The notes: generated by a model not told the origin, from the letters alone. A stretch of 64,000 nucleotides of DNA from Bacteroidales bacterium Bact_09 (GCA_001603455.1 LUZA01000029.1:16179-80178), one strand, 5' to 3'; shown: positions 29,629 through 42,224, numbered from the stretch's first letter. Numbers and translations: made by a program.

Positions 29629-29898
29629 ATGAAAATCAAACCTTTAGCAGATCGAGTAGTCGTTCAGCCGCAGGAAGCAGAGACCAAGACAGCTTCGGGT
29701 CTTTACATTCCCGACACCGCAAAAGAAAAACCCCAGCGCGGAAAAATCGTGGCAGTAGGAAGTGGAAAAAAAGATGAGCCTATGGAATTGAAAGAAGGTG
29801 ACATGGTTCTGTACGGTAAGTACGCTGGAACTGAGATCAACTTTGACGGAGAAGAGTATCTTATTATGCGTCAATCTGATGTGTTAGCCATTATCTGA
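29629..29898 (+). CDS. groES: Co-chaperonin GroES
   Basis: 89 aa; [43 protein letters not shown]. Confidence 0.97.
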   Translation: MKIKPLADRVVVQPQEAETKTASGLYIPDTAKEKPQRGKIVAVGSGKKDEPMELKEGDMVLYGKYAGTEINFDGEEYLIMRQSDVLAII

Positions 29899-29912
29899 AA
29901 TTAACCAAATAA

Positions 29913-31556
<1,644 letters not shown>

Positions 31557-31580
31557 TAATCAGCTTTTTGCTAAACAAAA

Positions 31581-31618
31581 GAACACGGGAAGGATACACT
31601 TCCTGTGTTCTTTTTTTT
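31581..31618 (+). terminator. Rho-independent terminator downstream of groEL
   Basis: GAACACGGGAAG-GATACA-CTTCCTGTGTTC 12-bp stem (one G-T pair) followed by TTTTTTTT. Confidence 0.9.
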
Positions 31619-31621
31619 GTG

Positions 31622-31629
31622 TATCTTCG
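31622..31629 (+). promoter_or_regulatory. Putative -7 element (TATCTTCG) for the GH95 gene
   Basis: Near match to TAnnTTTG, 4 nt upstream of ATG at 31634. Confidence 0.45.
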
Positions 31630-31633
31630 TTCT

Positions 31634-34045
31634 ATGAAATACAAGCGCCTGCTGCCCTGGTTTTTTCTTTTGCTGGCAGGTTGTCGGGCAGATCTTCCAT
31701 CCGGCACACAGGGTCTGGCTTTGGTTTCGGGCCGGCCGGCAAACATCTGGGAAGAAAGATTCCCGCTCGGTAACGGGAGGATAGGCGCTATGCCTGACGG
31801 AGGCATCTGTACGGAACATATCCTGCTCAACGAGATCTCGCTGTGGTCCGGATCGCCTGCAGATGATCTGTATCCCGGGATACACCGCTATCTGTCGCTT
31901 ATCCGGGAACTGCTTTATAAAGAACGTGTTCCGGAGGCCCAGGAGTTTATGTACCGTCATTTCACGGCAGCTACAACTGGTTCTGACGGAAGCAGCGGAG
32001 CAGACAATACATTTGGCAGTTTTCAGGTCCTGGGATCTGTGCTACTGCATTTTTCATACGATGCTCCCGCAACTAAAGCAACATTGTACAGCAGGATGCT
32101 GGATGTTTCCACTGCCACTCAGTTTACTTCTTTTAACATAGGGGGAATAAACTATACAAGGGAATGTTTTACCTCTATGGACAATGATGTAATGATCCTG
32201 CACCTTACTGCTTCACAACCACATGCGCTTAAATTCACTGCAACCCTTTCTCGTCCGGAAAGGGCACGCGTTTTTGCGGCAGACAGTTCCCTGGTCATGG
32301 AAGGAATGCTGAATTCGGGACAGAACGGTGTACCCGGCATGCGTTTTTATACCCGCATGATGGTCATTCCTGGTGAAGACGGGACCGTTGCTTTTTCAGC
32401 TGATACCATAAACCTTACAGGCGCAACCGAGGCATGCGTGATCGTTTCCGCTGCCACGGATTATGATGTGAAAACAATGTCCCTGCAACAAGATTCCACT
32501 TTTATACTCCGGGCCGATTCCCTCGTCCTGCATGCTTCCCGGGTACCTTTCCCCGAGCTTAAGAAAAACCATGTTGACAAATACCAGTCACTATTTCACC
32601 GGGTAAGTCTGCAGCTTCCCGATTCCTCAGGATTCTATTTCCAGTACGGCAGATACCTGCTCATCTCTTCCACCCGTCCCGGTTCACTTCCACCTAATTT
32701 GCAGGGTTTGTGGACTCCTTCGGTACAAACACCCTGGAATGGGGCTTACGATTTGAATATGCACCTGCAGATGAATTTTTGGCCGGCCCTGGTTACGAAC
32801 CTTGCCGAATTGCAACTGCCGCTGCTTGACTTTACTACCTGGCTATCGGAACAGGGCATAAAAACGGCCCGGGAATATTACAATGCTCCCGGATGGGTGG
32901 TGCATTCCAGGACAAATCCATGGGGATTTACCGCTCCGGGTCACAATACCGCCTGGAGCGGATACAATGCAGGAGGTGCGTGGTTGTGTGCGCGCCTGTG
33001 GGATCATTATGCATTCACCCTGGATACGGAACGCTTGCGGCAGGCTTATCCGGCTATGCTCGAAGCCGCCCGTTTTTATCTTTCCACGCTCACGGAGGAT
33101 CCGCATTTCGGGTGGCGGGTACCGTCCCCCTCTATGTCTTACGGTAATACTTATTACCTTCTGGATGAAGAAGCGTCCGACAAACTGTCAGTACCATTAT
33201 TCCTTTGTATAGGTTCAACTTCTGATGTCCAGCTTGTAAAGGAATTGTTTTCCAATATGATCTCGGCCAACCGGATATTGCGCAATACAGACGATTTCCC
33301 TTTCATCAACCAACTGGAAGAAGCCATGGACTGTCTCCCTCCATATAAAATAAATGCTACAGGATGCCTGCAGCGATGGCTCTTTGATTATACAGAAGAA
33401 GACCTGCGGATGCGCAATGTTCCTCATCTCTATGCCTTGTATCCCTGGAATGATATAAACTCAGATGACACGGTTCTTGCCCGGGCATGCAGCAATACAT
33501 TGGAAAGAAGGGGATATGGGGGTTCGGGATGGCAGATGGCCTGGAATATGAACCTCAGGGCAAGACTCGGGGATGGTGCAGGAGCATATAAGGTGCTGTG
33601 CAATATGATGTCCCCTGCACTGGAAGAAAGTATATCGCCTTACCTTAGCCGTGACATCGCATCCATAACCCTGCTCGGCTCGGGGATGTATCCCAATGGT
33701 TTTTCTTCCAACCCGCCTTTCCAGATAGACGGGAATCTGGGAGGGTGTGCAGGTATCGCAGAGATGCTGCTTCAAAGCCACCAGGGATTCATACACGTAT
33801 TGCCGGCCATCCCGCCTGAATGGGAACAGGGCGGTTCGTTTTCGGGTCTATGTGCCCGCGGGGGAGCCCAGGTGTCCTGCTCGTGGAAAGACGGGCATGT
33901 CATCGAGGTCATAATCAGAGCTACAGCAGACAATACGTTCCTGCTGAAAGTCCCCGGGAATTTCCGCCGCATAAAGGAAAACTACATAAGGGTTTCCCTG
34001 AAAAAGGGGGAACAAGTCAGATACCATCCAAGAAGCACCCTGTAA
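31634..34045 (+). CDS. Glycoside hydrolase family 95 (alpha-L-fucosidase-like) lipoprotein
   Basis: MKYKRLLPWFFLLLAGCRA lipobox; WEERFPLGNGRIGAMPDGGICTEHILLNEISLWSG; NLQGLWTPSVQTPWNGAYDLNMHLQMNFWPA; FQIDGNLGGCAGIAEMLLQS. Confidence 0.92.
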   Translation: MKYKRLLPWFFLLLAGCRADLPSGTQGLALVSGRPANIWEERFPLGNGRIGAMPDGGICTEHILLNEISLWSGSPADDLYPGIHRYLSLIRELLYKERVPEAQEFMYRHFTAATTGSDGSSGADNTFGSFQVLGSVLLHFSYDAPATKATLYSRMLDVSTATQFTSFNIGGINYTRECFTSMDNDVMILHLTASQPHALKFTATLSRPERARVFAADSSLVMEGMLNSGQNGVPGMRFYTRMMVIPGEDGTVAFSADTINLTGATEACVIVSAATDYDVKTMSLQQDSTFILRADSLVLHASRVPFPELKKNHVDKYQSLFHRVSLQLPDSSGFYFQYGRYLLISSTRPGSLPPNLQGLWTPSVQTPWNGAYDLNMHLQMNFWPALVTNLAELQLPLLDFTTWLSEQGIKTAREYYNAPGWVVHSRTNPWGFTAPGHNTAWSGYNAGGAWLCARLWDHYAFTLDTERLRQAYPAMLEAARFYLSTLTEDPHFGWRVPSPSMSYGNTYYLLDEEASDKLSVPLFLCIGSTSDVQLVKELFSNMISANRILRNTDDFPFINQLEEAMDCLPPYKINATGCLQRWLFDYTEEDLRMRNVPHLYALYPWNDINSDDTVLARACSNTLERRGYGGSGWQMAWNMNLRARLGDGAGAYKVLCNMMSPALEESISPYLSRDIASITLLGSGMYPNGFSSNPPFQIDGNLGGCAGIAEMLLQSHQGFIHVLPAIPPEWEQGGSFSGLCARGGAQVSCSWKDGHVIEVIIRATADNTFLLKVPGNFRRIKENYIRVSLKKGEQVRYHPRSTL

Positions 34046-34048
34046 ACT

Positions 34049-34927
34049 ATGAACAAACAGACTACTATGAACACAGACAAAAGATTCTCCTCCTTCCGCA
34101 TAGGTTGTCATCTCTCTTCTTCCGACGGATATTTTGCCATGGCAAAAACAGCCGTCGGGATAGGAGCCAACACGTTTCAGTTTTTTACCCGTAATCCGCG
34201 CGGTGGAGCGGCAAAACCCATAGATCCGGACGATATTGCCGCGTTTCTTGCTTTTTCAAAAGAGAATGGTATTGGCCCCATACTGGCACACGCTTCCTAT
34301 ACCATGAACCTTTGTGCAGCAGAAGCCCGTATCCGGGATTTTGCCCTCAACACCATGATGGATGATCTCTGCCGTATGGAATATACCCCGGGAAACCTAT
34401 ATAATTTACATCCGGGAAGTCATGTACAGCAAGGGGTGGAAAAGGGTATTGAATTGATCGCAGGTGCGCTGAATACTGCCATAACAAAAGACCAGACTAC
34501 CTGGGTCCTGCTGGAAACCATGGCAGGAAAAGGCTCCGAAATAGGAAGAACCTTTGAAGAATTACAGGAGATTATGGACCGGATAGAAATCCGGGACCGT
34601 CTGGGTGTCTGCCTGGATACCTGCCATATTTTCGATGCCGGCTATGATATTATAAACGACCTGGACGGGGTGCTGGAACATTTTGACAAAGTTATAGGAT
34701 TGGAAAGACTTAAGGCCATACACCTCAACGACACCAAAAATCCGTTTAAAAGCCATAAAGACAGGCACGAGACCATAGGGGACGGATATCTGGGGATTGA
34801 GACTTTTCGCAAAGTGATCAACCATCCGGCGCTGCAGCATCTACCCTTCTACCTGGAAACGCCCAATGAACTCCCGGGATACGCCAGGGAGATCGCTTTG
34901 CTGAAAACTGAACGCACCGGAGCATAG
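34049..34927 (+). CDS. nfo: Deoxyribonuclease IV (endonuclease IV)
   Basis: 292 aa; [71 protein letters not shown]. Confidence 0.95.
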   Translation: MNKQTTMNTDKRFSSFRIGCHLSSSDGYFAMAKTAVGIGANTFQFFTRNPRGGAAKPIDPDDIAAFLAFSKENGIGPILAHASYTMNLCAAEARIRDFALNTMMDDLCRMEYTPGNLYNLHPGSHVQQGVEKGIELIAGALNTAITKDQTTWVLLETMAGKGSEIGRTFEELQEIMDRIEIRDRLGVCLDTCHIFDAGYDIINDLDGVLEHFDKVIGLERLKAIHLNDTKNPFKSHKDRHETIGDGYLGIETFRKVINHPALQHLPFYLETPNELPGYAREIALLKTERTGA

Positions 34928-36093
34928 GCGGCCAGGAATCCGATACCCAGCACAGTAAGAGATACCAGCATCATATCGACCCATTGTACATCCACAGGAT
35001 AATCGGTCACCACAAAACTGCCGGGAAGGGATATCAGCCCAAACCGGGACTGTATCCAGCAGATCAACAGTCCCAGAATCATTCCCGTGGCCCAACCCAG
35101 GATAGATATAAGCCAACCCTCCATGACGAAGATCTTCCGGATAAGTTCCGGACGTGCCCCCATGCCGGCAAGTACGGCAATATCCTCCTTTTTTTCCAGG
35201 ATGAGCATGCTGAGTGAACTCAGTACATTGCTTGAAATGATCACCAGTATAAAACCCAGAAGGACAAAAATTATAATTTTTTCGGTCGTCATCATCCTGT
35301 AAAGAGTTTCATTCTGCTGATAACGTGTCAGCACTTTGTAAGAAGGTCCCAGTTTGTTTTCCAGGTCCTTTTTGAGCGATTTGAGCGCATTTTTACCGTT
35401 GACCCTTATCTCTACATGGGAAACCTGGTCTTTATAATCCAGGAGCCTGCGGGCTGTTTGCAGAGGGATCAGCAGATGACTGGCATCGTAACGTTGTTCA
35501 ACGGTAAATATACCTCCGGGAAAAAGCTTTTCCCGCTTAAGGGATGCCATAGGGTTCAGAGGAAAGAATACAGCGTCCTTTCTGGGATAATAGATCCACA
35601 AAGGGTCAACAAAAGCCACGTTCATACCCAGATCATTGGCCAGGCTTCTGCCCACAACGGCTTCTTCTACCTGCCCAAAATACACATTGAACGAACCGCT
35701 TGTGATATGATTCTTCAGAGGGGAAGTCGCTATAAAAATACTATCCACTCCTTTCATGGTAGCGACCGATTGCTGGTTCCTGTACTGCAGAAAAACCGTT
35801 TCTTCTATCACCGGACAAAAAGCTGCCATACGGGGATCCTCCTTCATCTGTCCAAATACTTGCAGATTGGGGATGGTCTTACCTTCTACACTTTTCACAA
35901 TCAAGTCCGGATCGAATGTGTTGTACATCCCCTTTACCAGGTTGTCAAATCCGTTGTAAACAGACATGACCACAACCAAGGCCATAGTTCCCAGGGCGAT
36001 TCCGATGGCGCTGATGGCCGAGATCACATTGATGATCTGTCTGGATTTTTTTGCCAGCAGATACCTCCACGCTATGAAAAAAGCAACTTTCAA
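34849..36093 (-). CDS. FtsX/LolC-type ABC transporter permease
   Basis: 414 aa; [45 protein letters not shown]; MacB-like periplasmic core plus C-terminal FtsX domain. Confidence 0.9.
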   Translation of the reverse strand: MKVAFFIAWRYLLAKKSRQIINVISAISAIGIALGTMALVVVMSVYNGFDNLVKGMYNTFDPDLIVKSVEGKTIPNLQVFGQMKEDPRMAAFCPVIEETVFLQYRNQQSVATMKGVDSIFIATSPLKNHITSGSFNVYFGQVEEAVVGRSLANDLGMNVAFVDPLWIYYPRKDAVFFPLNPMASLKREKLFPGGIFTVEQRYDASHLLIPLQTARRLLDYKDQVSHVEIRVNGKNALKSLKKDLENKLGPSYKVLTRYQQNETLYRMMTTEKIIIFVLLGFILVIISSNVLSSLSMLILEKKEDIAVLAGMGARPELIRKIFVMEGWLISILGWATGMILGLLICWIQSRFGLISLPGSFVVTDYPVDVQWVDMMLVSLTVLGIGFLAAYAPVRSVFSKAISLAYPGSSLGVSR

Positions 36094-36105
36094 TATTGAG
36101 GCAGA

Positions 36106-36468
36106 TTATTGTTTCAGTAACTCATCAATATGCTGGGCGTAATCCAGGGAATCGTCAAGAAAGAAGACAAGTTCCGGGACAATACGCAACTGCCTGGCCA
36201 CACGACGTCCCAGTTCCCCCCTTATAGACCTTGATTGTTCCTGTACCCGGTTCAAAACTTCCTGTGCCTTTTGAGAAGGAAAAACACTGATCCAGGCATG
36301 TGCAATGGACAGATCCGGACTAATGCGCACGTGTACAACAGAGATCATCGCTCCGCCAAAAACGCTCAAGCCTTTTGACCGGAAAATTTCTGACAGATCT
36401 TTCTGGATCTGCCGGGCAACTTTTAATTGTCTTGTTGTCGTATCCGCTCCGGGTGTTTTCATGATCAA
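36106..36468 (-). CDS. rbfA: 30S ribosome-binding factor RbfA
   Basis: 120 aa; [18 protein letters not shown] and [32 protein letters not shown]. Confidence 0.93.
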   Translation of the reverse strand: MIMKTPGADTTTRQLKVARQIQKDLSEIFRSKGLSVFGGAMISVVHVRISPDLSIAHAWISVFPSQKAQEVLNRVQEQSRSIRGELGRRVARQLRIVPELVFFLDDSLDYAQHIDELLKQ

Positions 36469-37757
36469 CAGGTTTTAACAATAAAATAACTCTTCTTTCC
36501 TTTCTGTACCAGCAGGTATTTGTTACGGATCAAAAAACTGTGGTCTATGTTCATATCGACGGCCGCTACCTTTTCCTTGTTCACACTTAATCCGCCTCCC
36601 TGTACCAGTTTGCGGCATTCGCCCTTGGAGGGCATAACTGATGTATGAACAGCCAGCAGATCTATCAGGGGCGTCGGGAGCAGGTTACGGCTTATATCAA
36701 ACTGTGGAACACCTTCAAAAACCGACAGAAAAGTTTGCTCGTCCATATCCATTAACTGTTCTTTGGTGCCATTACCAAACAAAATTTTCGAGGCCACAAC
36801 AGCTTTGTTATATTCATCTTCTCCGTGTACCATCTTTGTTACACACTCTGCTAAAACACCCTGTAACAATCTTTTGTGCGGTTCTCTCCTGTGTTTTTCA
36901 ATGTAGTTGTGTATGTTTTCTTTTGATAATAAGGTAAATATCCTGATATATTTTTCAGCATCCTGATCGCTCACATTCAGCCAGAACTGATAAAAGACAT
37001 AAGGTGTAGTCCGTTTTGGATCAAGCCAGACGTTACCCGATTCGGTTTTTCCAAACTTCCCCCCGTCAGACTTGGTGATAAGCGGACACGTAAGCGCATA
37101 GCTTTCCCCTCCTTCTTTCCTGCGAATCAATTCAGAGCCTGTAGTAATATTGCCCCACTGGTCCGATCCTCCCATCTGCAGTTTACAGCCATAATTTTTG
37201 AATAAATATAAATAATCATAACCCTGAAGCAACTGGTAGGTAAACTCGGTAAAGGACATTCCTTCCGATTCTTCGCCGGAAAGTCTTTTGCGGACTGAAT
37301 CCTTGCTCATCATGTAATTGACCGTGATGTGTTTCCCGATATCTCTTGCAAAATGCAGGAACGTATAATCTTTTGTCCAGTCGTAATTATTCAGCAGCAG
37401 GGCTCCATTTTGCTTTGTCTGGTCAAAATCAAGAAATCGCATCAGTTGTTTTTTAATGCATTCCTGATTATGACGCAGGGTTTCTTCATCCAACAGATTG
37501 CGTTCGGTCGACTTCATGGACGGATCGCCTATCATACCTGTAGCTCCCCCGATCAGGGCTATGGGCCTGTGACCGGACTGCTGGAAATGTTTCAGCATCA
37601 TTATACCCACCAGGTGTCCAATATGCAGGGAATCCGCCGTGGGATCGATCCCTACGTAGGCGGTGGTCATTTCCTTGTTCAACATTTCTTCTGTTCCAGG
37701 CATGATGTCGTGGATCATTCCCCTCCACCTGAGTTCTTCTACAAAATTATTCTTCAT
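36465..37757 (-). CDS. tyrS: Tyrosyl-tRNA synthetase
   Basis: 430 aa; [67 protein letters not shown]. Confidence 0.97.
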   Translation of the reverse strand: MKNNFVEELRWRGMIHDIMPGTEEMLNKEMTTAYVGIDPTADSLHIGHLVGIMMLKHFQQSGHRPIALIGGATGMIGDPSMKSTERNLLDEETLRHNQECIKKQLMRFLDFDQTKQNGALLLNNYDWTKDYTFLHFARDIGKHITVNYMMSKDSVRKRLSGEESEGMSFTEFTYQLLQGYDYLYLFKNYGCKLQMGGSDQWGNITTGSELIRRKEGGESYALTCPLITKSDGGKFGKTESGNVWLDPKRTTPYVFYQFWLNVSDQDAEKYIRIFTLLSKENIHNYIEKHRREPHKRLLQGVLAECVTKMVHGEDEYNKAVVASKILFGNGTKEQLMDMDEQTFLSVFEGVPQFDISRNLLPTPLIDLLAVHTSVMPSKGECRKLVQGGGLSVNKEKVAAVDMNIDHSFLIRNKYLLVQKGKKSYFIVKTC

Positions 37758-37825
37758 CGTCCTCTGTCTTGGTATGTTTTATGCAAAGGTAAAGAATAAA
37801 ATTTTGTACTTTAGCTGTATAATTC

Positions 37826-39208
37826 ATGTTTATGGTCAAGAGATTTTTTTTGCCGGTAACGCTTTTGCTTCTATTTTCTTCCTGTGAACGGGGCGGAGTG
37901 CCCGGCAAGGAAGAGGCCCCGTTGATTACCCAGAAAGTCAATAATTATATGCTTGACATTATGGAGGAAGTATACCTATGGGAAAAACATATCCCCGATA
38001 CATTCGACATAAGGTACGAATTTGATGAATTTGAATTTTTTGAAAAATTATGCTACCGGCAGGAAGACCGGTGGTCATTCATTACCGACGATGTGCAAAC
38101 CCTTGTGGAAGGAGGTAAGGGTGTGGAAACCACTTTTGGATATTCCCTGGCTTTTGGCACTTTTTCCAATACGGGTAATTATTTTGCCATCGTCCAGTAC
38201 GTATATCCACATACCCCGGCATCGGAAGCCGGCCTGGAAAGGGGGAGCATTCTGACCGAGATCAACGGAAATCCCATCACCAAAGACAACTATACAGACC
38301 TGTACTATGCAGCCTCGCTCAATATAACCCTCGGCATTCTCCAGGACGGATCTGTACATAGAGCGGGGTCCGTTTCGCTTACAGCGCGCAAACAAAATCT
38401 GAATCCCGTTATCGCCTTTAACATCATCGAGGGTGGTGGTAAAAAGGCCGGATACATTTGTTATTCAGATTTTTTCGGTGATTCACAGGATCTGTTCTTT
38501 CCCGTATTCCAGGGATTCAAGTCTCAGGGAGTAACCGATGTGGTATTGGACCTGCGGTATAACCTGGGCGGATATCTTTCGGTCGCGCGTGCCCTGGTAG
38601 GCGTATTGTGCCCCGCAAAATACCTTAACGGCAATACCGTGCTGATTTCCAAATACTGGAACGATCTGTACCAGAAATACTGGACAGACAATAACCGCAA
38701 CGATATGCTTTATGAGTATTTTCCGAAACTTTCCGATACGCCTGTCAATCTGGATCTGCCGCGACTTTTTGTCCTTACGGGTAAAAATACAGCCAGTGCC
38801 TCGGAACTCACCATTTGTGGACTGGATCCCTATATGGAAGTGATCAGGATCGGAGATGTTACCAGGGGTAAATATACAGCCGCCATGATATTCTATCCGG
38901 AAAAGGATCCTCAAATTAAAAACTGGGGGGCGCAGGTCATCGTTTATAAATACGCAAATGCGCTGGGTTTGACCGATTTCAAAGAGGGATTCACGCCAGA
39001 TTACCCGGCAGAAGATATCCTGCTGGGAGAAGTGTATCCGTTGGGAGATCCTCGTGAAAAGCTCCTGTCCCGTGCCCTCTCTCTGATAGGCGTACAAACC
39101 GTTGCCCCCTTGGATGCTTCTGTAAGATCCCAGTTTCCTGCTTTTATCTTTGATCATTCATTGATAATAAAACCCGCCGGACTGAACAACCATTTGATTG
39201 ACAAATAA
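37826..39208 (+). CDS. S41 family peptidase, lipoprotein
   Basis: 460 aa; signal with lipobox FSSC; PDZ (YPHTPASEAGLERGSILTEING); VLDLRYNLGGYLSVARAL; TGKNTASASELTICGL. Confidence 0.88.
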   Translation: MFMVKRFFLPVTLLLLFSSCERGGVPGKEEAPLITQKVNNYMLDIMEEVYLWEKHIPDTFDIRYEFDEFEFFEKLCYRQEDRWSFITDDVQTLVEGGKGVETTFGYSLAFGTFSNTGNYFAIVQYVYPHTPASEAGLERGSILTEINGNPITKDNYTDLYYAASLNITLGILQDGSVHRAGSVSLTARKQNLNPVIAFNIIEGGGKKAGYICYSDFFGDSQDLFFPVFQGFKSQGVTDVVLDLRYNLGGYLSVARALVGVLCPAKYLNGNTVLISKYWNDLYQKYWTDNNRNDMLYEYFPKLSDTPVNLDLPRLFVLTGKNTASASELTICGLDPYMEVIRIGDVTRGKYTAAMIFYPEKDPQIKNWGAQVIVYKYANALGLTDFKEGFTPDYPAEDILLGEVYPLGDPREKLLSRALSLIGVQTVAPLDASVRSQFPAFIFDHSLIIKPAGLNNHLIDK

Positions 39209-39219
39209 TCTTCCTATTG

Positions 39220-40650
39220 ATGAAACTATCTAAATCCTTAATTACCCTAGCCATCCTGGCATTTCTTGCCAATCCGGTACCCTCTGTTTCCCAAATTTTG
39301 CCGACTTCCCGTACACAATTGGAAACGCAGCTCTCATCTCTTCCTGAAGTAACAGAGGTTTTCAGGCTGGAAAGCACAGAATTTGAAGAAAAATTCAGAA
39401 TACGTGTGCGCCAGTTGGTAAATCACGATGATATTGTTTACGGTTTTTTTGAACAACGTGTGTTCCTAATGCATGTTGGATTTGATCGTCCTACTGTAAT
39501 GGTTACAGAAGGTTATGCGACAGCCTATGCAGCCAATCCACGCTACCGGGAAGAACTGTCCAGAATGTTCAATGCTAATATCGTAGTAGTAGAACACCGT
39601 TATTTTGGAGAATCTGTTCCCTCTCCGCGCAGGTGGGAATTCCTCAATACAAAGGAGGCTATGACCGACCTGCACAAGATTAGGGAAATGCTTGCTCCTT
39701 TATACCCGGGAAAATGGATCGCAACGGGAATCAGCAAAGGTGGGCAAACTGCCATGGCTTACCGCACGATGTATCCCAATGATGTGGATATTACAGTATG
39801 TTATGTGGCCCCGCTGTGTCATGGAGCAGAAGACGGAAGGCATGAACCCTTTATTGCGGGAACGTCGGGAACACCCGAATCGCGTCAAAAAGTGCTTGAT
39901 TTTCAGAAAGAAGTCCTGATTCGCAGAGATAGTCTTATGCCCCTTTTTGAAAAATACTGCGATTCTACCGCTCTGAGTTTTGCAAGACCTGTTGGAGAAA
40001 TATTTGATTATTGCGTGCTGGAGTATTCTTTTGCTTTCTGGCAATGGGGAACTGATCCCGGTGATATTCCCGATCTGAAGGCCGCTGACAGGATCCTGTT
40101 CGCTCACCTGATGAAAGTTGCTTCTCCGGATTACTTTGTCAGGGATACCCCTACAATGCCCTTTTTCATACAGGCGGCAAAAGAGCTGGGTTATTATGGA
40201 TATGACACAAGTCCGTTCCGTTTTAAGGTTACCCGGACCCGTTTTGTTCCAGAAAAAATAAAGAAAGGTCTTTTCGGCAAAAAGAAAGAAATTAAGGACT
40301 CCCTGGCATCCCCGGCAGGAAAGTGGGTAACTAAAAAATACCCCGCTATGGAATTGAAAAAAGCAAAAGGTTATATGAAAGAATTGTTTCTTCCCGATTT
40401 CTATAAGCCACGTTTCAATCGGTCCCTGTACCGACTGCAAAGGACCTTCATTAAACAGTCCGATGCCCGCCTGGTATTTATATACGGAGAATGGGATCCC
40501 TGGACCGCTACCGCCGTTCCCGACCCCGGCAAGCCAAATGTTCTGTATTACGTGCAACCAGGCGGGAGCCACCGTGCCCGCATAGCCACATTGCCCGAAT
40601 CTATGCGTAACGAACTGCAACAGCAAATCAATTCCTGGTTGAACGAATAA
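39220..40650 (+). CDS. S28/S37-type secreted serine peptidase (PS-10-like tripeptidyl aminopeptidase family)
   Basis: About 476 aa; signal peptide; VVVEHRYFGESVP and GISKGGQTAMAYR (GxSxGG nucleophile); YGEWDPWTATAV and GGSHRARI C-terminal Asp/His region. Confidence 0.8.
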   Translation: MKLSKSLITLAILAFLANPVPSVSQILPTSRTQLETQLSSLPEVTEVFRLESTEFEEKFRIRVRQLVNHDDIVYGFFEQRVFLMHVGFDRPTVMVTEGYATAYAANPRYREELSRMFNANIVVVEHRYFGESVPSPRRWEFLNTKEAMTDLHKIREMLAPLYPGKWIATGISKGGQTAMAYRTMYPNDVDITVCYVAPLCHGAEDGRHEPFIAGTSGTPESRQKVLDFQKEVLIRRDSLMPLFEKYCDSTALSFARPVGEIFDYCVLEYSFAFWQWGTDPGDIPDLKAADRILFAHLMKVASPDYFVRDTPTMPFFIQAAKELGYYGYDTSPFRFKVTRTRFVPEKIKKGLFGKKKEIKDSLASPAGKWVTKKYPAMELKKAKGYMKELFLPDFYKPRFNRSLYRLQRTFIKQSDARLVFIYGEWDPWTATAVPDPGKPNVLYYVQPGGSHRARIATLPESMRNELQQQINSWLNE

Positions 40651-40657
40651 CGTCTTC

Positions 40658-41593
40658 ATGGATCCTTTTTTACCCCTTACCCTGAACGATAAAAACCTGA
40701 TAGAACCGTTCCTGCGATCAACAGGTAAAACAGGTGCCGAATATAGTTTTACCACTCTGTACATGTGGTCCGTAATATATAAAACGGACTACAGGATAAT
40801 TTCTTACCGGGAAAATACCCTGCTTCTGGTCAGAAGCCGCAAAGATCAGGATACCCCGTTTCATTATCTGTATCCGATGGGCCTCAATGACCCCCTTGAG
40901 GCAGAAGCTGCACGGGAGATCCTGATCGAGGCCTCTGAAGGTGAACCGTTCCTGGTTGGCGGACTTTCTTCCGCTGAGGCCCGGCAACTGGCTGCCATCG
41001 ATCCGGTACATATAAAAATTCAACCTGTTAGAGATGCATTCGATTACCTCTACAAGGCAGAGGATCTGGCAGAGCTCAGGGGAAAGAAATATCAGTCAAA
41101 ACGCAATCATCTGAATGCTTTTCTTAAAGAATATCCTGGCTATCAGGTGCAGCCGATATATCCCAAAGATATTCCCGCCTGTATAACCATGAACGACAAG
41201 TGGTGCCGGATCATGGGTTGTAACAAATATCCCGAACTGGGACAGGAAGCTTGTGCCGTACGCCGGGCATTCTGCGGATTCACGGAACTTGGACTGGAAG
41301 GTATGATAATGCTCATAGACAGAGAAATCATAGCCTGTACTGTAGGAGAACTCTTTAACGGGAATACCTGGCTGGTGCATATAGAAAAGGCCTTTCCCAA
41401 ATACAGGGGAGTTTATCAGGCAATCAATCAAATGTTTATTCGTTATGCTATGGAAAAATACCCCCAAATCGAATATGTTAACCGTGAAGATGATTCGGGA
41501 GATAAAGGACTGCGGCAGGCAAAACTAAGCTACCGACCTGTATCACTTGTAGAAAAACATTTGGCTTTATTCAGTCAACCACCCACACCATAA
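40658..41593 (+). CDS. DUF2156 domain-containing protein (phosphatidylglycerol lysyltransferase-like domain)
   Basis: 311 aa; GKKYQSKRNHLNAFLKEYPGYQ and PKYRGVYQAINQMFIRYAMEKYPQIEYVNREDDSGDKGLRQAKLSYRP. Confidence 0.85.
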   Translation: MDPFLPLTLNDKNLIEPFLRSTGKTGAEYSFTTLYMWSVIYKTDYRIISYRENTLLLVRSRKDQDTPFHYLYPMGLNDPLEAEAAREILIEASEGEPFLVGGLSSAEARQLAAIDPVHIKIQPVRDAFDYLYKAEDLAELRGKKYQSKRNHLNAFLKEYPGYQVQPIYPKDIPACITMNDKWCRIMGCNKYPELGQEACAVRRAFCGFTELGLEGMIMLIDREIIACTVGELFNGNTWLVHIEKAFPKYRGVYQAINQMFIRYAMEKYPQIEYVNREDDSGDKGLRQAKLSYRPVSLVEKHLALFSQPPTP

Positions 41594-42212
41594 CGTGATC
41601 GTCAACCAGCCTGTATTCAAGGATAAAGTTTTTTTCCATTCCGTCACGGTGATAAAATACGGCTTCAATCTCGCCTTCTTCCCTGGGTGTGAAGCGACTG
41701 ATCTCTATCTGTTCAATAAAGTCAACTTCTGTTTGTGATATGTATTTAAACAACGCCTCTTTGGCAGACCAGATCAGGGCTAGTTGTAATTGACGCACTT
41801 CTGGTCTGTCCGACAGAAATTCTTTTTCGGATTTACCCAGGGCTTTCTTTTCAACTGGTGTAAAATTGCGTCCCAGCATTTCTATATCTATTCCCACACT
41901 GTTCTCGGGATGGGTGAGTACACAGGCAAAACGACGCGTATGGGCAATGCTTATTTCAACTATGGAATTCTGCAAAAACGGTCTTCCGTTCTCATGGTAT
42001 CCCAAATAGACTTTTTCCTGGAAAATGATATCAAGTATAGCCCTTACTGCCAGCCTTTCCAGCCGTCGTTTGGAATTGGTGATGTAGGAAAGCTCTTCCT
42101 GTTCATCATTGGGAAGAACACATATTTCTTTCAATTGCTCCTCAGACTCGGTGATTTCCCAAACAACGATTTCTGCCCCGTTTTTGAATTGTTCTCTATA
42201 ATACAGTCCCAT
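41571..42212 (-). CDS. 4'-phosphopantetheinyl transferase superfamily protein
   Basis: VGIDIEMLGR and WSAKEALFKY motifs; start placed at MGLYYREQF downstream of the putative promoter. Confidence 0.85.
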   Translation of the reverse strand: MGLYYREQFKNGAEIVVWEITESEEQLKEICVLPNDEQEELSYITNSKRRLERLAVRAILDIIFQEKVYLGYHENGRPFLQNSIVEISIAHTRRFACVLTHPENSVGIDIEMLGRNFTPVEKKALGKSEKEFLSDRPEVRQLQLALIWSAKEALFKYISQTEVDFIEQIEISRFTPREEGEIEAVFYHRDGMEKNFILEYRLVDDHVMVWVVD

Positions 42213-42224
42213 ATATATCTGTGG

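Noticed and set aside
35416-36099. 227-aa plus-strand ORF antisense to the FtsX/LolC-type permease
   Set aside because: Fully contained within a well-supported gene on the other strand, with no domain-like sequence.
39700-40764. 354-aa minus-strand ORF antisense to the S28/S37-like peptidase
   Set aside because: Mirror of a well-supported secreted peptidase; composition is not protein-like and there is no promoter or domain.
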